6,761 nt of DNA, taken from Candidatus Collierbacteria bacterium RIFOXYD1_FULL_40_9 (lineage in GTDB: Bacteria; Patescibacteriota; Microgenomatia; UBA1400; MFAQ01). The position numbers and the translations under genes are program-made. The stretch is from contig MFAQ01000004.1 of the NCBI GenBank assembly GCA_001776275.1, forward strand, positions 37,457 through 44,217, read 5' to 3'. Position 1 is the first letter of the stretch; every line of letters begins with the position of its first letter. The notes under the pieces are model-generated. The model was not told where the DNA came from and did no database searches. It worked only from the letters and a program-made list of their open reading frames with translations. This document shows positions 1 to 5,551 of this stretch, one piece after another.

Positions 1-449
1 AGCCCCGACATTTTCGAAGTATCCGGGGCCATCAATAGTCTCTCTACTTGTTCTCGATCCAAAAACTTTATTTTATGATCTTCTGTCTTTGGTAAATCTA
101 TTTTTTCCGGAGATAGAGTCTTAATGCCTTTCTTGGCACAGTACTTTAAAAAAGCCCGCAAGGCAATTACATAATAGCTCTGTGTCGTCCCCGAAAGCCT
201 TTTTCCATCTTTATCCTCAAAACGAGCTAAATACAGTCTGTATCTGCGAACCATCTCACTTGTTAGCTTCTCAATATATTCTTGCTCATAGTTTTTCTCA
301 AACCAGACCCGAAAAATTTTTAAGTAATGCTCATAATTTCGAATCGTAAACTTACTATAGTTTCTTTCTACCTCTATATAACTTAAATATCTTCTAATTA
401 ATACTCTAAGATCTATGTCCAAAACCTGTTTCTTTGCCATATTATCCAT
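1..449 (-). CDS. Xer-type tyrosine recombinase, N-terminal part (runs off left edge)
   Basis: This is the first 149 codons of a site-specific tyrosine recombinase that cuts and rejoins DNA at a recombination site, either chromosome-dimer resolution (XerC/XerD) or an integrase role. Residues about 12-105 look like the helical SAM-like core-binding domain: the stretch around RRYLSYIEVERNYSKFTI, then RNYEHYLKIF, and later YYVIALRAFLKYCAKKGI are typical of the family. Around residue 125 the catalytic domain begins with FLDREQVERLLMAPDTS, which matches the usual Xer junction. The catalytic Arg-His-Arg-Tyr residues would lie beyond the window, so activity cannot be judged. Two starts are possible, ATG at 449 and ATG at 440 (MAKKQ); neither has a strong ribosome binding site, and I chose the longer. 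It lies 50 bases downstream of the HNH-like gene on the same strand, with a terminator between them. The family call is firm; XerC, XerD or phage integrase cannot be separated here. Confidence 0.9.
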   Translation of the reverse strand, partial: MDNMAKKQVLDIDLRVLIRRYLSYIEVERNYSKFTIRNYEHYLKIFRVWFEKNYEQEYIEKLTSEMVRRYRLYLARFEDKDGKRLSGTTQSYYVIALRAFLKYCAKKGIKTLSPEKIDLPKTEDHKIKFLDREQVERLLMAPDTSKMSG

Positions 450-479
450 CTTAGCAAAATTGTGCGACGCAAAGTGTCC

Positions 480-510
480 AAAAAAAGGACACCTCTATTT
501 CAAGGTGTCC
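480..510 (-). terminator. Intrinsic terminator of the HNH-like gene, with the stop codon in the loop
   Basis: Read on the - strand, GGACACC (510-504) pairs with GGTGTCC (493-487) across a 10-base loop and is followed by seven T (486-480). The TGA stop of the HNH-like gene (502-500) lies in the loop. A further GGACAC (479-474) just after the T run could compete for the 3' arm, forming a second hairpin with the T run as its loop. Confidence 0.8.
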
Positions 511-937
511 ATTTACCTTTGGTAAGCACTGACATAACTGTTACATACTCTAAAATTGTAGGAACATCATTCTTTAGCTCTTTTACACCTCCCAAAAAAA
601 CCAATGATTCCGCTTCCGCCTTATCATGAACCGTCAAATGACAGCTATTGCAAAAACAAAACGCATCATCAAGTCGATCAGGAAAGTACTGGTAAAACAT
701 AAAAGCACTTGGTCTGTACAGTTTTCCCTTCATACGAGAGTGCCCTCTTGGAGGTGATATTGACTTAAACAAACCAGTTTTTCTAAACATCATCAAATGA
801 TATGACGTTGCAGAGTGAACATCTATAGGCGCATCACCTGGAACCTTTGGAAAATCTGTCCAATGTGCGTCACATACCTCACATCTATACCTGGCTCTTA
901 TGAGAGCCCTGTCTACCACATACGAATAGTATGCCAT
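500..937 (-). CDS. Small HNH-nuclease-like zinc-binding protein
   Basis: A 145-residue protein with the layout of small HNH endonucleases. A first zinc knuckle CEVC (Cys19, Cys22) is followed by an acidic-aliphatic DVH segment (Asp39, His41) and His47. A second knuckle FCNSCHLTVH (Cys96, Cys99, His100, His104) contains Asn97, which fits the N of HNH. In the common form of this family the segment reads VHH; here the second His is Ser42, so the nuclease centre may be altered, or His47 may substitute. Between the two halves is an extra region rich in Arg, Lys, Pro and aromatic residues (about 50-88). The start ATG is backed by AGGAG four bases upstream. The gene is divergent from the YibE/F gene and sits upstream of the recombinase gene, but a terminator separates those two. 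It could be a nuclease, a DNA-binding accessory, or a purely structural zinc protein. The fold is likely; the activity is uncertain. Confidence 0.7.
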   Translation of the reverse strand: MAYYSYVVDRALIRARYRCEVCDAHWTDFPKVPGDAPIDVHSATSYHLMMFRKTGLFKSISPPRGHSRMKGKLYRPSAFMFYQYFPDRLDDAFCFCNSCHLTVHDKAEAESLVFLGGVKELKNDVPTILEYVTVMSVLTKGKWTP

Positions 938-941
938 CGCT

Positions 942-946
942 CTCCT
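942..946 (-). promoter_or_regulatory. Shine-Dalgarno site of the HNH-like gene
   Basis: AGGAG on the - strand lies four bases before the ATG at 937. This is one of two strong ribosome binding sites in the window and contrasts with the leaderless starts of neighbouring genes. A TATTAT at 976-971 on the - strand is a possible -10 box for this gene, without a convincing -35. Confidence 0.65.
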
Positions 947-1018
947 AGTGTAAATTTAATTTGCTAACCTATAATAACATACAATCATACAGATAAAAGA
1001 CCCATAACCTAAATAAGC

Positions 1019-1024
1019 TATAAT
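1019..1024 (+). promoter_or_regulatory. -10 box for a probable leaderless YibE/F transcript
   Basis: A perfect TATAAT ends eight bases before the ATG at 1033, so transcription would begin at or within a base or two of the start codon. No Shine-Dalgarno sequence is present. The decamer AGCTATAATT recurs at the - strand promoter near 6390. A second perfect TATAAT at 970-975 could give an alternative transcript with a roughly 50-base leader. No good -35 is seen for either. Confidence 0.6.
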
Positions 1025-1032
1025 TAATTAAA

Positions 1033-2127
1033 ATGAAATCCTTTATTGCAAACCTCTTTCTATCTCTTTTAATTCTCCTCTTACCAGGCCAAATCATTGC
1101 CTCAGAAAGTGCCTTTCCAGCCACAATCGTTAATATCCAGAATTCAACCACAGCTACAGATAGCAACAAAACCCAATGGCTAGAACTAAAAATCCAACAG
1201 ACAAACCAGAACCTATTTATCCGAAACGAACAATCTCCCTATTTTAAATTCACGGAATACAAAATAGGGGAGGAGCTAATGATCTCCTTTAACGAAGAAA
1301 CAAATGACTACCAAATTGCCGATTACTACCGCCAAAAACCAATTAATTTACTCTTTTGGTTTTTTGTTGTTACTGTGATAGGTGTAGGTAAACTTTACGG
1401 CTTCACTTCGATTCTTGGAATGTTTTTGTCCCTTGCTGTCATTATCAAGATTATTCTTCCTCAAATTTATTCAGGAACCAATCCGATTCTGGTTATTATC
1501 ATTGCCTCCATTTTTCTGATCCCAACTACTTTTTACCTCTCTCATGGTGTCAACATCAAAACAAATTTAGCCATCGTTGGTACCTTTATCTCAGCGATCA
1601 TCACGGGGGTCCTGGCTTACTCTTTTACACATCTTGCCCATATCACTGGCTACGCAAATGAAGAGGCTAGCTTTCTGGATATTGCCAAAAGTGGACAACT
1701 AAATATCCAGTCCCTTCTCATTGCCGGCATTATTATTGGCTCAATTGGAATCTTAGACGACGTCTCGGTCTCCCAAGTTAGTGTAGTCAACGAAATCGCC
1801 AAAGCCAATCCCAAGTTTGGCTTTCTAGAACTATTCAAAAGATCAATGTCAGTTGGTCGCGACCATGTCTCTTCTATGGTAAACACTCTTTTTTTGGTCT
1901 ACACAGGCGCTGCCATGCCTCTTATGCTTCTTTTCTTAGACAATTCTGTCAGTTTCACTCAAATCATCAACACCGAAATGGTCGCCGAAGAAATAGTTCG
2001 GACACTTGTCGCCAGCATTGGCCTTATCCTCGCCGTCCCCATAACCACCTTCATGGCCGCCAACTACTACAGCAAGTACAAAAATAAAGTCCTGTACAAA
2101 CAAGACAATTCGCATCACCACCACTAA
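1033..2127 (+). CDS. YibE/F-family multi-pass membrane protein
   Basis: A complete 364-residue member of the YibE/F family, whose biochemical role is not established. A signal peptide or first membrane anchor covers residues 1-24 (basic MK start, then a Leu-rich core). Residues about 28-100 form an extracytoplasmic, beta-rich domain. Hydrophobic segments follow at about 104-123, 124-142, 151-169, 176-198, 228-241, 282-302 and 322-342. Family hallmarks are GIIIGSIGILDDVSVSQ (232-248), GRDHVSSMVNT (275-285) with the polar Asp-His pair, and EIVRTLVASIGLILAVPITT (320-339). The protein ends in four histidines (361-364), which is unusual. The start is set by the signal peptide and by the TATAAT eight bases upstream. 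The stop TAA abuts the stop codon of the convergent metallopeptidase-like gene with no gap, and a terminator for that opposite operon appears to lie inside codons near the 3' end. It is the only gene here that clearly belongs to a known membrane family. Confidence 0.93.
   Translation: MKSFIANLFLSLLILLLPGQIIASESAFPATIVNIQNSTTATDSNKTQWLELKIQQTNQNLFIRNEQSPYFKFTEYKIGEELMISFNEETNDYQIADYYRQKPINLLFWFFVVTVIGVGKLYGFTSILGMFLSLAVIIKIILPQIYSGTNPILVIIIASIFLIPTTFYLSHGVNIKTNLAIVGTFISAIITGVLAYSFTHLAHITGYANEEASFLDIAKSGQLNIQSLLIAGIIIGSIGILDDVSVSQVSVVNEIAKANPKFGFLELFKRSMSVGRDHVSSMVNTLFLVYTGAAMPLMLLFLDNSVSFTQIINTEMVAEEIVRTLVASIGLILAVPITTFMAANYYSKYKNKVLYKQDNSHHHH
2080..2106 (-). terminator. Terminator of the nitrilase operon, inside the YibE/F coding sequence
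   Basis: Read on the - strand, GTCTTGT (2106-2100) pairs with ACAGGAC (2095-2089), with one G-T wobble and a four-base loop, followed by TTTATTTTT (2088-2080). It lies 22 bases past the stop codon of the metallopeptidase-like gene, and so within the last codons of yibE/F on the other strand. Confidence 0.6.
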
Positions 2128-2886
2128 CTATTTCCCAAACAACTCCAAGAACTTTTCTTGCCCCTTTTTTCTCTTTTCCGGGTTTGTCGATGTCATGTAA
2201 TCTAGTAAGGTATTTTTCTTGTCCATCTGCCATACCAGCTTCATTTTTTCGCCATCTTCAATCCACACTTTACGTTTAACTACTGGTGCGTCTATGTCCT
2301 CCTCAAATCTTGTTGTCTCAAACAATCTTCGTGATTCTCTGTTTCCAATTTTAGACAAACTCAGCTTTTCTAAAAACGACTCGACAAAACTTAGACCAGA
2401 TCTCTTTCTATTAGACAAATCGACATCTACATTGTCGATTGGAGCAATATTTTCCCTGTAGCCATGAAGAAATAAGGATGAAATTATCTGGTAGCCAAGC
2501 CAGTAATGATCTTTTCTGTAAACATCCAAAAAAAATCTTGAAGATCTGAGTTCCATCATGCTCTGAATAAATCCTGGATCAGATTCACCAAAAACTTTAG
2601 CCCCACTCATTAGAAATTTATTGGACAAGTTCTCTAATAAAACTGAGTATCCTTCACTCAAACAATGATATATTTTTGTTTCATCCGCAATAGTCACTGT
2701 TGGTTTCTCAACCAACTTTCCGCTAAGCAGTTCAATAACAGGATTATGATCATACACCACCTCAGACAATCGTTTTGCACTCTGTATGGAAATTATATCG
2801 CCTTCATCGTGTACAAAAATTCTTACAAACTTCATATGTCCTCTTTCATGAACCAAAGTATTCCAAGCTGACACCCACCTTGGCAA
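2128..2886 (-). CDS. Putative small gluzincin-type zinc metallopeptidase (HExxH...SEGYS)
   Basis: A 252-residue protein from a TTG start. Residues 11-17 read LVHERGH, an HExxH zinc site (His13, Glu14, His17). Sixty-one residues on, CLSEGYSVLLENL places Glu78 where gluzincin peptidases carry their third ligand in an EGxA-like motif. An amphipathic helix with YWLGYQIISSLF (128-139) follows, a common sequel in such families (Peptidase_MA-like and DUF1704-like proteins). The ATG at 2835 has the better ribosome binding site (AGAGG) but would delete HExxH, giving 235 residues. I therefore prefer TTG at 2886, which has a weak AAGAG upstream. The N-terminus before HExxH is very short for this class, which normally has a longer lead-in. 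The upstream 365-residue gene is in the same frame, 36 bases away, so one TAA alone separates the two open frames. It is the last gene of the operon. The zinc-site reading is moderately supported; the substrate is unknown. Confidence 0.6.
   Translation of the reverse strand: MPRWVSAWNTLVHERGHMKFVRIFVHDEGDIISIQSAKRLSEVVYDHNPVIELLSGKLVEKPTVTIADETKIYHCLSEGYSVLLENLSNKFLMSGAKVFGESDPGFIQSMMELRSSRFFLDVYRKDHYWLGYQIISSLFLHGYRENIAPIDNVDVDLSNRKRSGLSFVESFLEKLSLSKIGNRESRRLFETTRFEEDIDAPVVKRKVWIEDGEKMKLVWQMDKKNTLLDYMTSTNPEKRKKGQEKFLELFGK
2146..2170 (+). terminator. Weak candidate terminator for YibE/F
   Basis: CAAGAA (2146-2151) pairs with TTCTTG (2155-2160) over a three-base loop, followed by CCCC and six T (2165-2170). 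The stem is short and A+T-rich and the C run separates it from the T tract, so it is a weak candidate. It lies within the 3' coding end of the convergent metallopeptidase-like gene. Confidence 0.3.
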
Positions 2887-2922
2887 AGTAACTCTTTTGA
2901 TTTTCCTTAACCCTCTATCTAA

Positions 2923-4020
2923 TTACCATTCGCCAAACATTTCCATTACCTCGTGACGTGCCGCAAACCAATCAGCTTTTGATAAATCACTCAAATCGTC
3001 CAAAACTTTGTATTCTATAGCCTTGTTTATTGTCGCGGCGGTAGAAGATTCTGCGGTGCCAGTAGTAACACTATATTTATTTACATCTTCTAAATTAAAA
3101 TCCAAGAGCTCATTTTGTAACTGCTCAACTTTAATCAACAGTTTAACAATTTCCAATTTTCTTGCCCTCTCCAACAAATAATCCTTTCTCCCTGTAGTCA
3201 AGCTATTATTTACCTCGGTGCTTTTTGGGACAAACAAGCTAACCATAGCTAGAGAGTCTTTTACAAGTATATTTCGAAATTCACTGCTAAACACTTGACC
3301 CAATTCCTCAGTGTCTCTGTTAAAAAAAAGTCCTTCTAATTTCTTAATTGTTGTCGCATCTTCAGCACTCGACAGTTTTGTAAGTCTATTTATGAAGTCT
3401 TTAGCAAACTTTGTATCATCTTCTCCTAACCCATTTCCACGCACTACGCCTCTGGTGTTCATAATTGCCAGAACAAAGTCATTCTGACACTTACTGTCCT
3501 CGTTAAAAATTTTAGAAAGCGTCTCAACCTCACTCTCGCTAAATAGTTTCTGAGTCGATCCATTTATCTGCCCTCTCAACAAATCTTTAAACATGAGACA
3601 CATTAAGTCAGTATCCACAGAGTGTCTAAGTAACATATCTACCCTAGACAAAACCTCTTCAAATATTTCAACCCTAACAAAATCAAGTCCATGGGCAAGT
3701 TCTCTAAGCTGAGTGTTTGTCAAATAACCAGACCCTTCTAATACTTTTTTATGAAACTCCTCGCTAGTTAGTAAACTTCGTATTACTTCCTTATACACCA
3801 GCCACACCTCAGTCTCGAAGTTCTTTACAATTTCCTTTTTCTCGTCCTCGCTTTTCCCGCGAATGCAATCAGCTGTGTGTATGTCCCAAAAAACAGTCTT
3901 TAGTCCTGGATCGTCAAATTTTTGTATAGCTTCACCAACCGACGGCAATTCAGCAAACAAACTTTCTACACTCTTTTCTTTTTTTTCATCATTAATTTCG
4001 AAACCAGCTTCCATGCTCAT
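2923..4020 (-). CDS. Hypothetical helical protein, middle gene of the nitrilase operon
   Basis: I do not recognise this protein. From ATG at 4020 it has 365 residues. It is rich in Glu, Lys, Leu, Asp and Ser, without a signal peptide or membrane segment, and looks almost wholly alpha-helical and cytoplasmic. Possible helix-rich blocks are residues 14-35, 55-85, 95-130, 150-190 and a coiled-coil-prone LLERARKLEIVKLLIKVEQL stretch near 290. Two or three cysteines are scattered without a metal-binding spacing. Start choice is open: GTG at 4050 overlaps the last base of the nitrilase stop codon, and ATGs occur at 4032, 4029, 4020 and 4014. A GGTGAT just before 4020 and six bases before 4014 favours one of those two. 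It is tightly coupled to the nitrilase gene upstream and in the same frame as the metallopeptidase-like gene downstream. The two end similarly (EMFGEW and ELFGK), which may be chance. A scaffold or substrate-adapter role is only a guess. Confidence 0.75.
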   Translation of the reverse strand: MSMEAGFEINDEKKEKSVESLFAELPSVGEAIQKFDDPGLKTVFWDIHTADCIRGKSEDEKKEIVKNFETEVWLVYKEVIRSLLTSEEFHKKVLEGSGYLTNTQLRELAHGLDFVRVEIFEEVLSRVDMLLRHSVDTDLMCLMFKDLLRGQINGSTQKLFSESEVETLSKIFNEDSKCQNDFVLAIMNTRGVVRGNGLGEDDTKFAKDFINRLTKLSSAEDATTIKKLEGLFFNRDTEELGQVFSSEFRNILVKDSLAMVSLFVPKSTEVNNSLTTGRKDYLLERARKLEIVKLLIKVEQLQNELLDFNLEDVNKYSVTTGTAESSTAATINKAIEYKVLDDLSDLSKADWFAARHEVMEMFGEW

Positions 4021-4049
4021 ATCACCCATCATACACACAAACAGGCACA

Positions 4050-4895
4050 CTATCTACTTCTAATCACCCCGTTATATGGCTTTGTTGGAGTAACTTTCAT
4101 TAACTCCTCAGAAAGATTAGTTGGCACTCTGTCCACCACTATTACATCTTTTACTTTTGACCCTTTCATAATCCGCCAAGCAATACTCATAAGTTGATTC
4201 TTGTAATACTGATCCTGCTCACCCTCCTCAACATATTTACTCCCTACACCCCAGCAAGAAATAAGTAACACAGACTCAACATTTTCTGGTAAAACACAAA
4301 CATCTTTACCAGCTAAGTCTGTTTTTCCAGATACTCTTAGTACTTCATCAACCAATTCAGACTCGCACCCAGCGTACAAACTGGCCAGTCCAAAATCAGA
4401 ACAAATTACAACCGCCACCTTTGTCTGGGGGAGTAGTAGTGGTACTTCTTCTGGCACCATTTCAAAAAAGCCGTTCTCTTCATCTGTTGCCCCGTGCCTT
4501 TTATTTGTAGCACTAACTATTTCACCAGATTTTATAACCAACACAGAGTTTCTGGGTCTCTCATTTACAAATAGGGGAGTACCAAGCAAAAAATAAGTAT
4601 CAACATACTTTTTAGACAAAACAGCCACCTCTTCAATTCTTTCATTAATCAAACTTTCATTCTTTACCAAATCTTCAAAATTCATACCAGCACAAGTAAT
4701 TAGCTCTGGACTTACGACATACTTATCACTAGATCTCACTCTGTACAAATGCTCCAAGTAGTCTTCCCAACTGTTTGCAGATACACCTGTAATTTCCACA
4801 CCATTTTCAAAATTTGCCCTAAAAACCCCAGTATCCCTAAAGTACCACTCCTCAGGCAATTCTTTATACTTTCTAACCTCTTTTTCCCAATACAT
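4050..4895 (-). CDS. Nitrilase-superfamily (carbon-nitrogen hydrolase) protein
   Basis: From ATG at 4895 this is 281 residues, close to the usual size of a carbon-nitrogen hydrolase domain; family members cleave or transfer amide or nitrile groups through a Cys thioester. The triad is visible: Glu64 in VVSPELITCAG, Lys132 in ATNKRHG, and Cys165 in VVICSDFG. The Lys-Cys distance of 33 is normal for the family. NSVLVIKSGEIV (116-127) matches the strand pair that precedes the catalytic Lys. The residues after the Cys differ from the usual C-x-D/E-x-R-x-P pattern, lacking the Arg-Pro, so substrate or activity may be unusual. The frame opens further upstream (TTG at 4994, ATG at 4904), but the TATAAT at 4908-4903 overlaps ATG 4904, and transcription should begin at ATG 4895. 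It is the first gene of a - strand operon and is divergent from the frame-broken + strand gene. The superfamily call is fairly firm; the reaction cannot be named. Confidence 0.75.
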   Translation of the reverse strand: MYWEKEVRKYKELPEEWYFRDTGVFRANFENGVEITGVSANSWEDYLEHLYRVRSSDKYVVSPELITCAGMNFEDLVKNESLINERIEEVAVLSKKYVDTYFLLGTPLFVNERPRNSVLVIKSGEIVSATNKRHGATDEENGFFEMVPEEVPLLLPQTKVAVVICSDFGLASLYAGCESELVDEVLRVSGKTDLAGKDVCVLPENVESVLLISCWGVGSKYVEEGEQDQYYKNQLMSIAWRIMKGSKVKDVIVVDRVPTNLSEELMKVTPTKPYNGVIRSR

Positions 4896-4902
4896 CAGGC
4901 AC

Positions 4903-4908
4903 ATTATA
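4903..4908 (-). promoter_or_regulatory. Extended -10 box for a leaderless nitrilase operon transcript
   Basis: On the - strand TGGTATAAT is an extended -10 box, and TATAAT ends exactly seven bases before ATG 4895. A partial -35 (TTATCA) stands 17 bases upstream of it. No ribosome binding site precedes the ATG, so the message probably starts at its own start codon. It lies back to back with the + strand promoter at 4926-4934. Confidence 0.65.
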
Positions 4909-4925
4909 CCAAAAACTATCCTATA

Positions 4926-4934
4926 TGATAAAAT
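4926..4934 (+). promoter_or_regulatory. Extended -10 box for the frame-broken + strand gene
   Basis: TGATAAAAT is a TGn-extended -10 box. The predicted start of transcription near 4941 leaves a leader of about 34 bases that holds a strong ribosome binding site. The -35 region is poor. The box sits 18 bases from the opposite-facing nitrilase promoter. Confidence 0.45.
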
Positions 4935-4964
4935 ACAACCAAAACAATCTTTTACATCCAAATC

Positions 4965-4971
4965 GGGAGGG
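4965..4971 (+). promoter_or_regulatory. Shine-Dalgarno site that fixes the start at 4975
   Basis: GGGAGGG lies three bases before ATG 4975 (the GGAGG core four bases before). This site shows that translation begins at 4975, in a frame that ends after 28 codons, rather than at the ATG at 5129, which has no ribosome binding site. Confidence 0.65.
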
Positions 4972-4974
4972 TAA

Positions 4975-5551
4975 ATGCACAAAGTTTTTGGCAATATGGC
5001 CTTAAGATACGACCTAGATCAGGCACTCGATTTGCTATGCACAACAAGGATACAAAAAAACCGATAAATATAGGCAAAAATTAATACGTGTAGCTCTAAA
5101 GATTCAACACCGTCTTGATCACCAACTTATGTTTGGTCTTCCCAAGACAAACTACAAATATGCCAAGTCAATTATTTTCCTCACTGGTATAAACTGCTTC
5201 AACTCTGTATCTTGTGTAGAGCGAGGGGTTAGTTTCAACAACAACTACCACCCAGAGGACCACTTTTTCAGAGGTGACTATAACCCCTTACGATTCTCAA
5301 TATCCGCACAAGCAAACTTTTTTATCAGCAGATACGGGTTTCCTAATGTAGTTCACATAAAGGGAGACCTTGCTCACAAAATTCCTCACCACAGTTTAAT
5401 TGCCTTAGGAGAAACCAACGATGAAAAAGACCTTGTGATTTGGGAAAAAAGAAGTAACGACCTTCCATACAGAGTTACAACTCTTACCACCGTTTTCAAT
5501 GGCTATCAAAACTGCTATTGGGCCGTCCGACCTCTCCAAACACCCCATTAA
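4975..5551 (+). CDS. Frame-broken gene for a small Cys/His protein, possibly papain-fold-like
   Basis: Two overlapping frames make one gene. From ATG 4975 (strong ribosome binding site) the frame encodes MHKVFGNMALRYDLDQALDL and ends at TAA 5067. The next frame is open from 5018 to the stop at 5549-5551 and reads as coding well before its only ATG at 5129, for example KYRQKLIRVALKIQHRLDHQ. Removing one A from the A7 run at 5054-5060 joins them into 191 residues. In that numbering a conserved-looking GINCFNSVSC (Cys74, Cys80) precedes HHSLIALG (His138, His139) and LVIWEKR (Glu157). Order and spacing loosely resemble NlpC/P60 or other papain-fold enzymes (Cys at a helix start, His on a strand), but I cannot assign a family. 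CYWAVRPL near the end is distinctive. The gene ends in a strong terminator. The break could be a true mutation, a sequencing error, or programmed slippage. The uninterrupted 5129-5551 part alone would be 140 residues. Confidence 0.7.
5054..5060 (+). other. A7 run where the reading frame shifts by one base
   Basis: Seven A follow TAC. Upstream coding fits frame 4975, downstream coding fits the frame that ends at 5551, and loss of one A restores a continuous protein. Homopolymers of this length are prone to sequencing error and to RNA polymerase slippage, so both explanations remain open. The shift may also lie a few bases earlier, since both frames are open from 5018 to 5066. Confidence 0.6.

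Noticed and set aside
450..480. A small palindrome (TGCG A CGCA) next to the recombinase gene, considered as a dif or att site.
   Set aside because: It is too short, and no two-arm 28-base Xer site with an A+T-rich centre can be recognised.
969..1169. A 66-codon - strand frame opposite the start of YibE/F, and similar frames at 1650-1886, 1936-2124 and 2051-2233.
   Set aside because: They lie opposite well-supported coding sequence, lack start signals and show no family features.
2818..2835. A five-codon frame (ATG 2846, MKEDI) overlapping the ATG at 2835, considered as an upstream regulatory peptide.
   Set aside because: It lies inside the preferred metallopeptidase reading frame and is easily explained by chance.
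3863..4197. Overlapping + strand frames opposite the nitrilase operon, and others at 2219-2461, 2665-2871 and 5875-6078.
   Set aside because: Their residue composition is biased (Ser, Phe, Ile, His) as expected for the complement of coding DNA, and they have no promoters or ribosome sites.
4896..4994. Extension of the nitrilase-like gene up to TTG 4994.
   Set aside because: The extension crosses the TATAAT at 4908-4903 and the leader of the divergent gene, and has no ribosome binding site.
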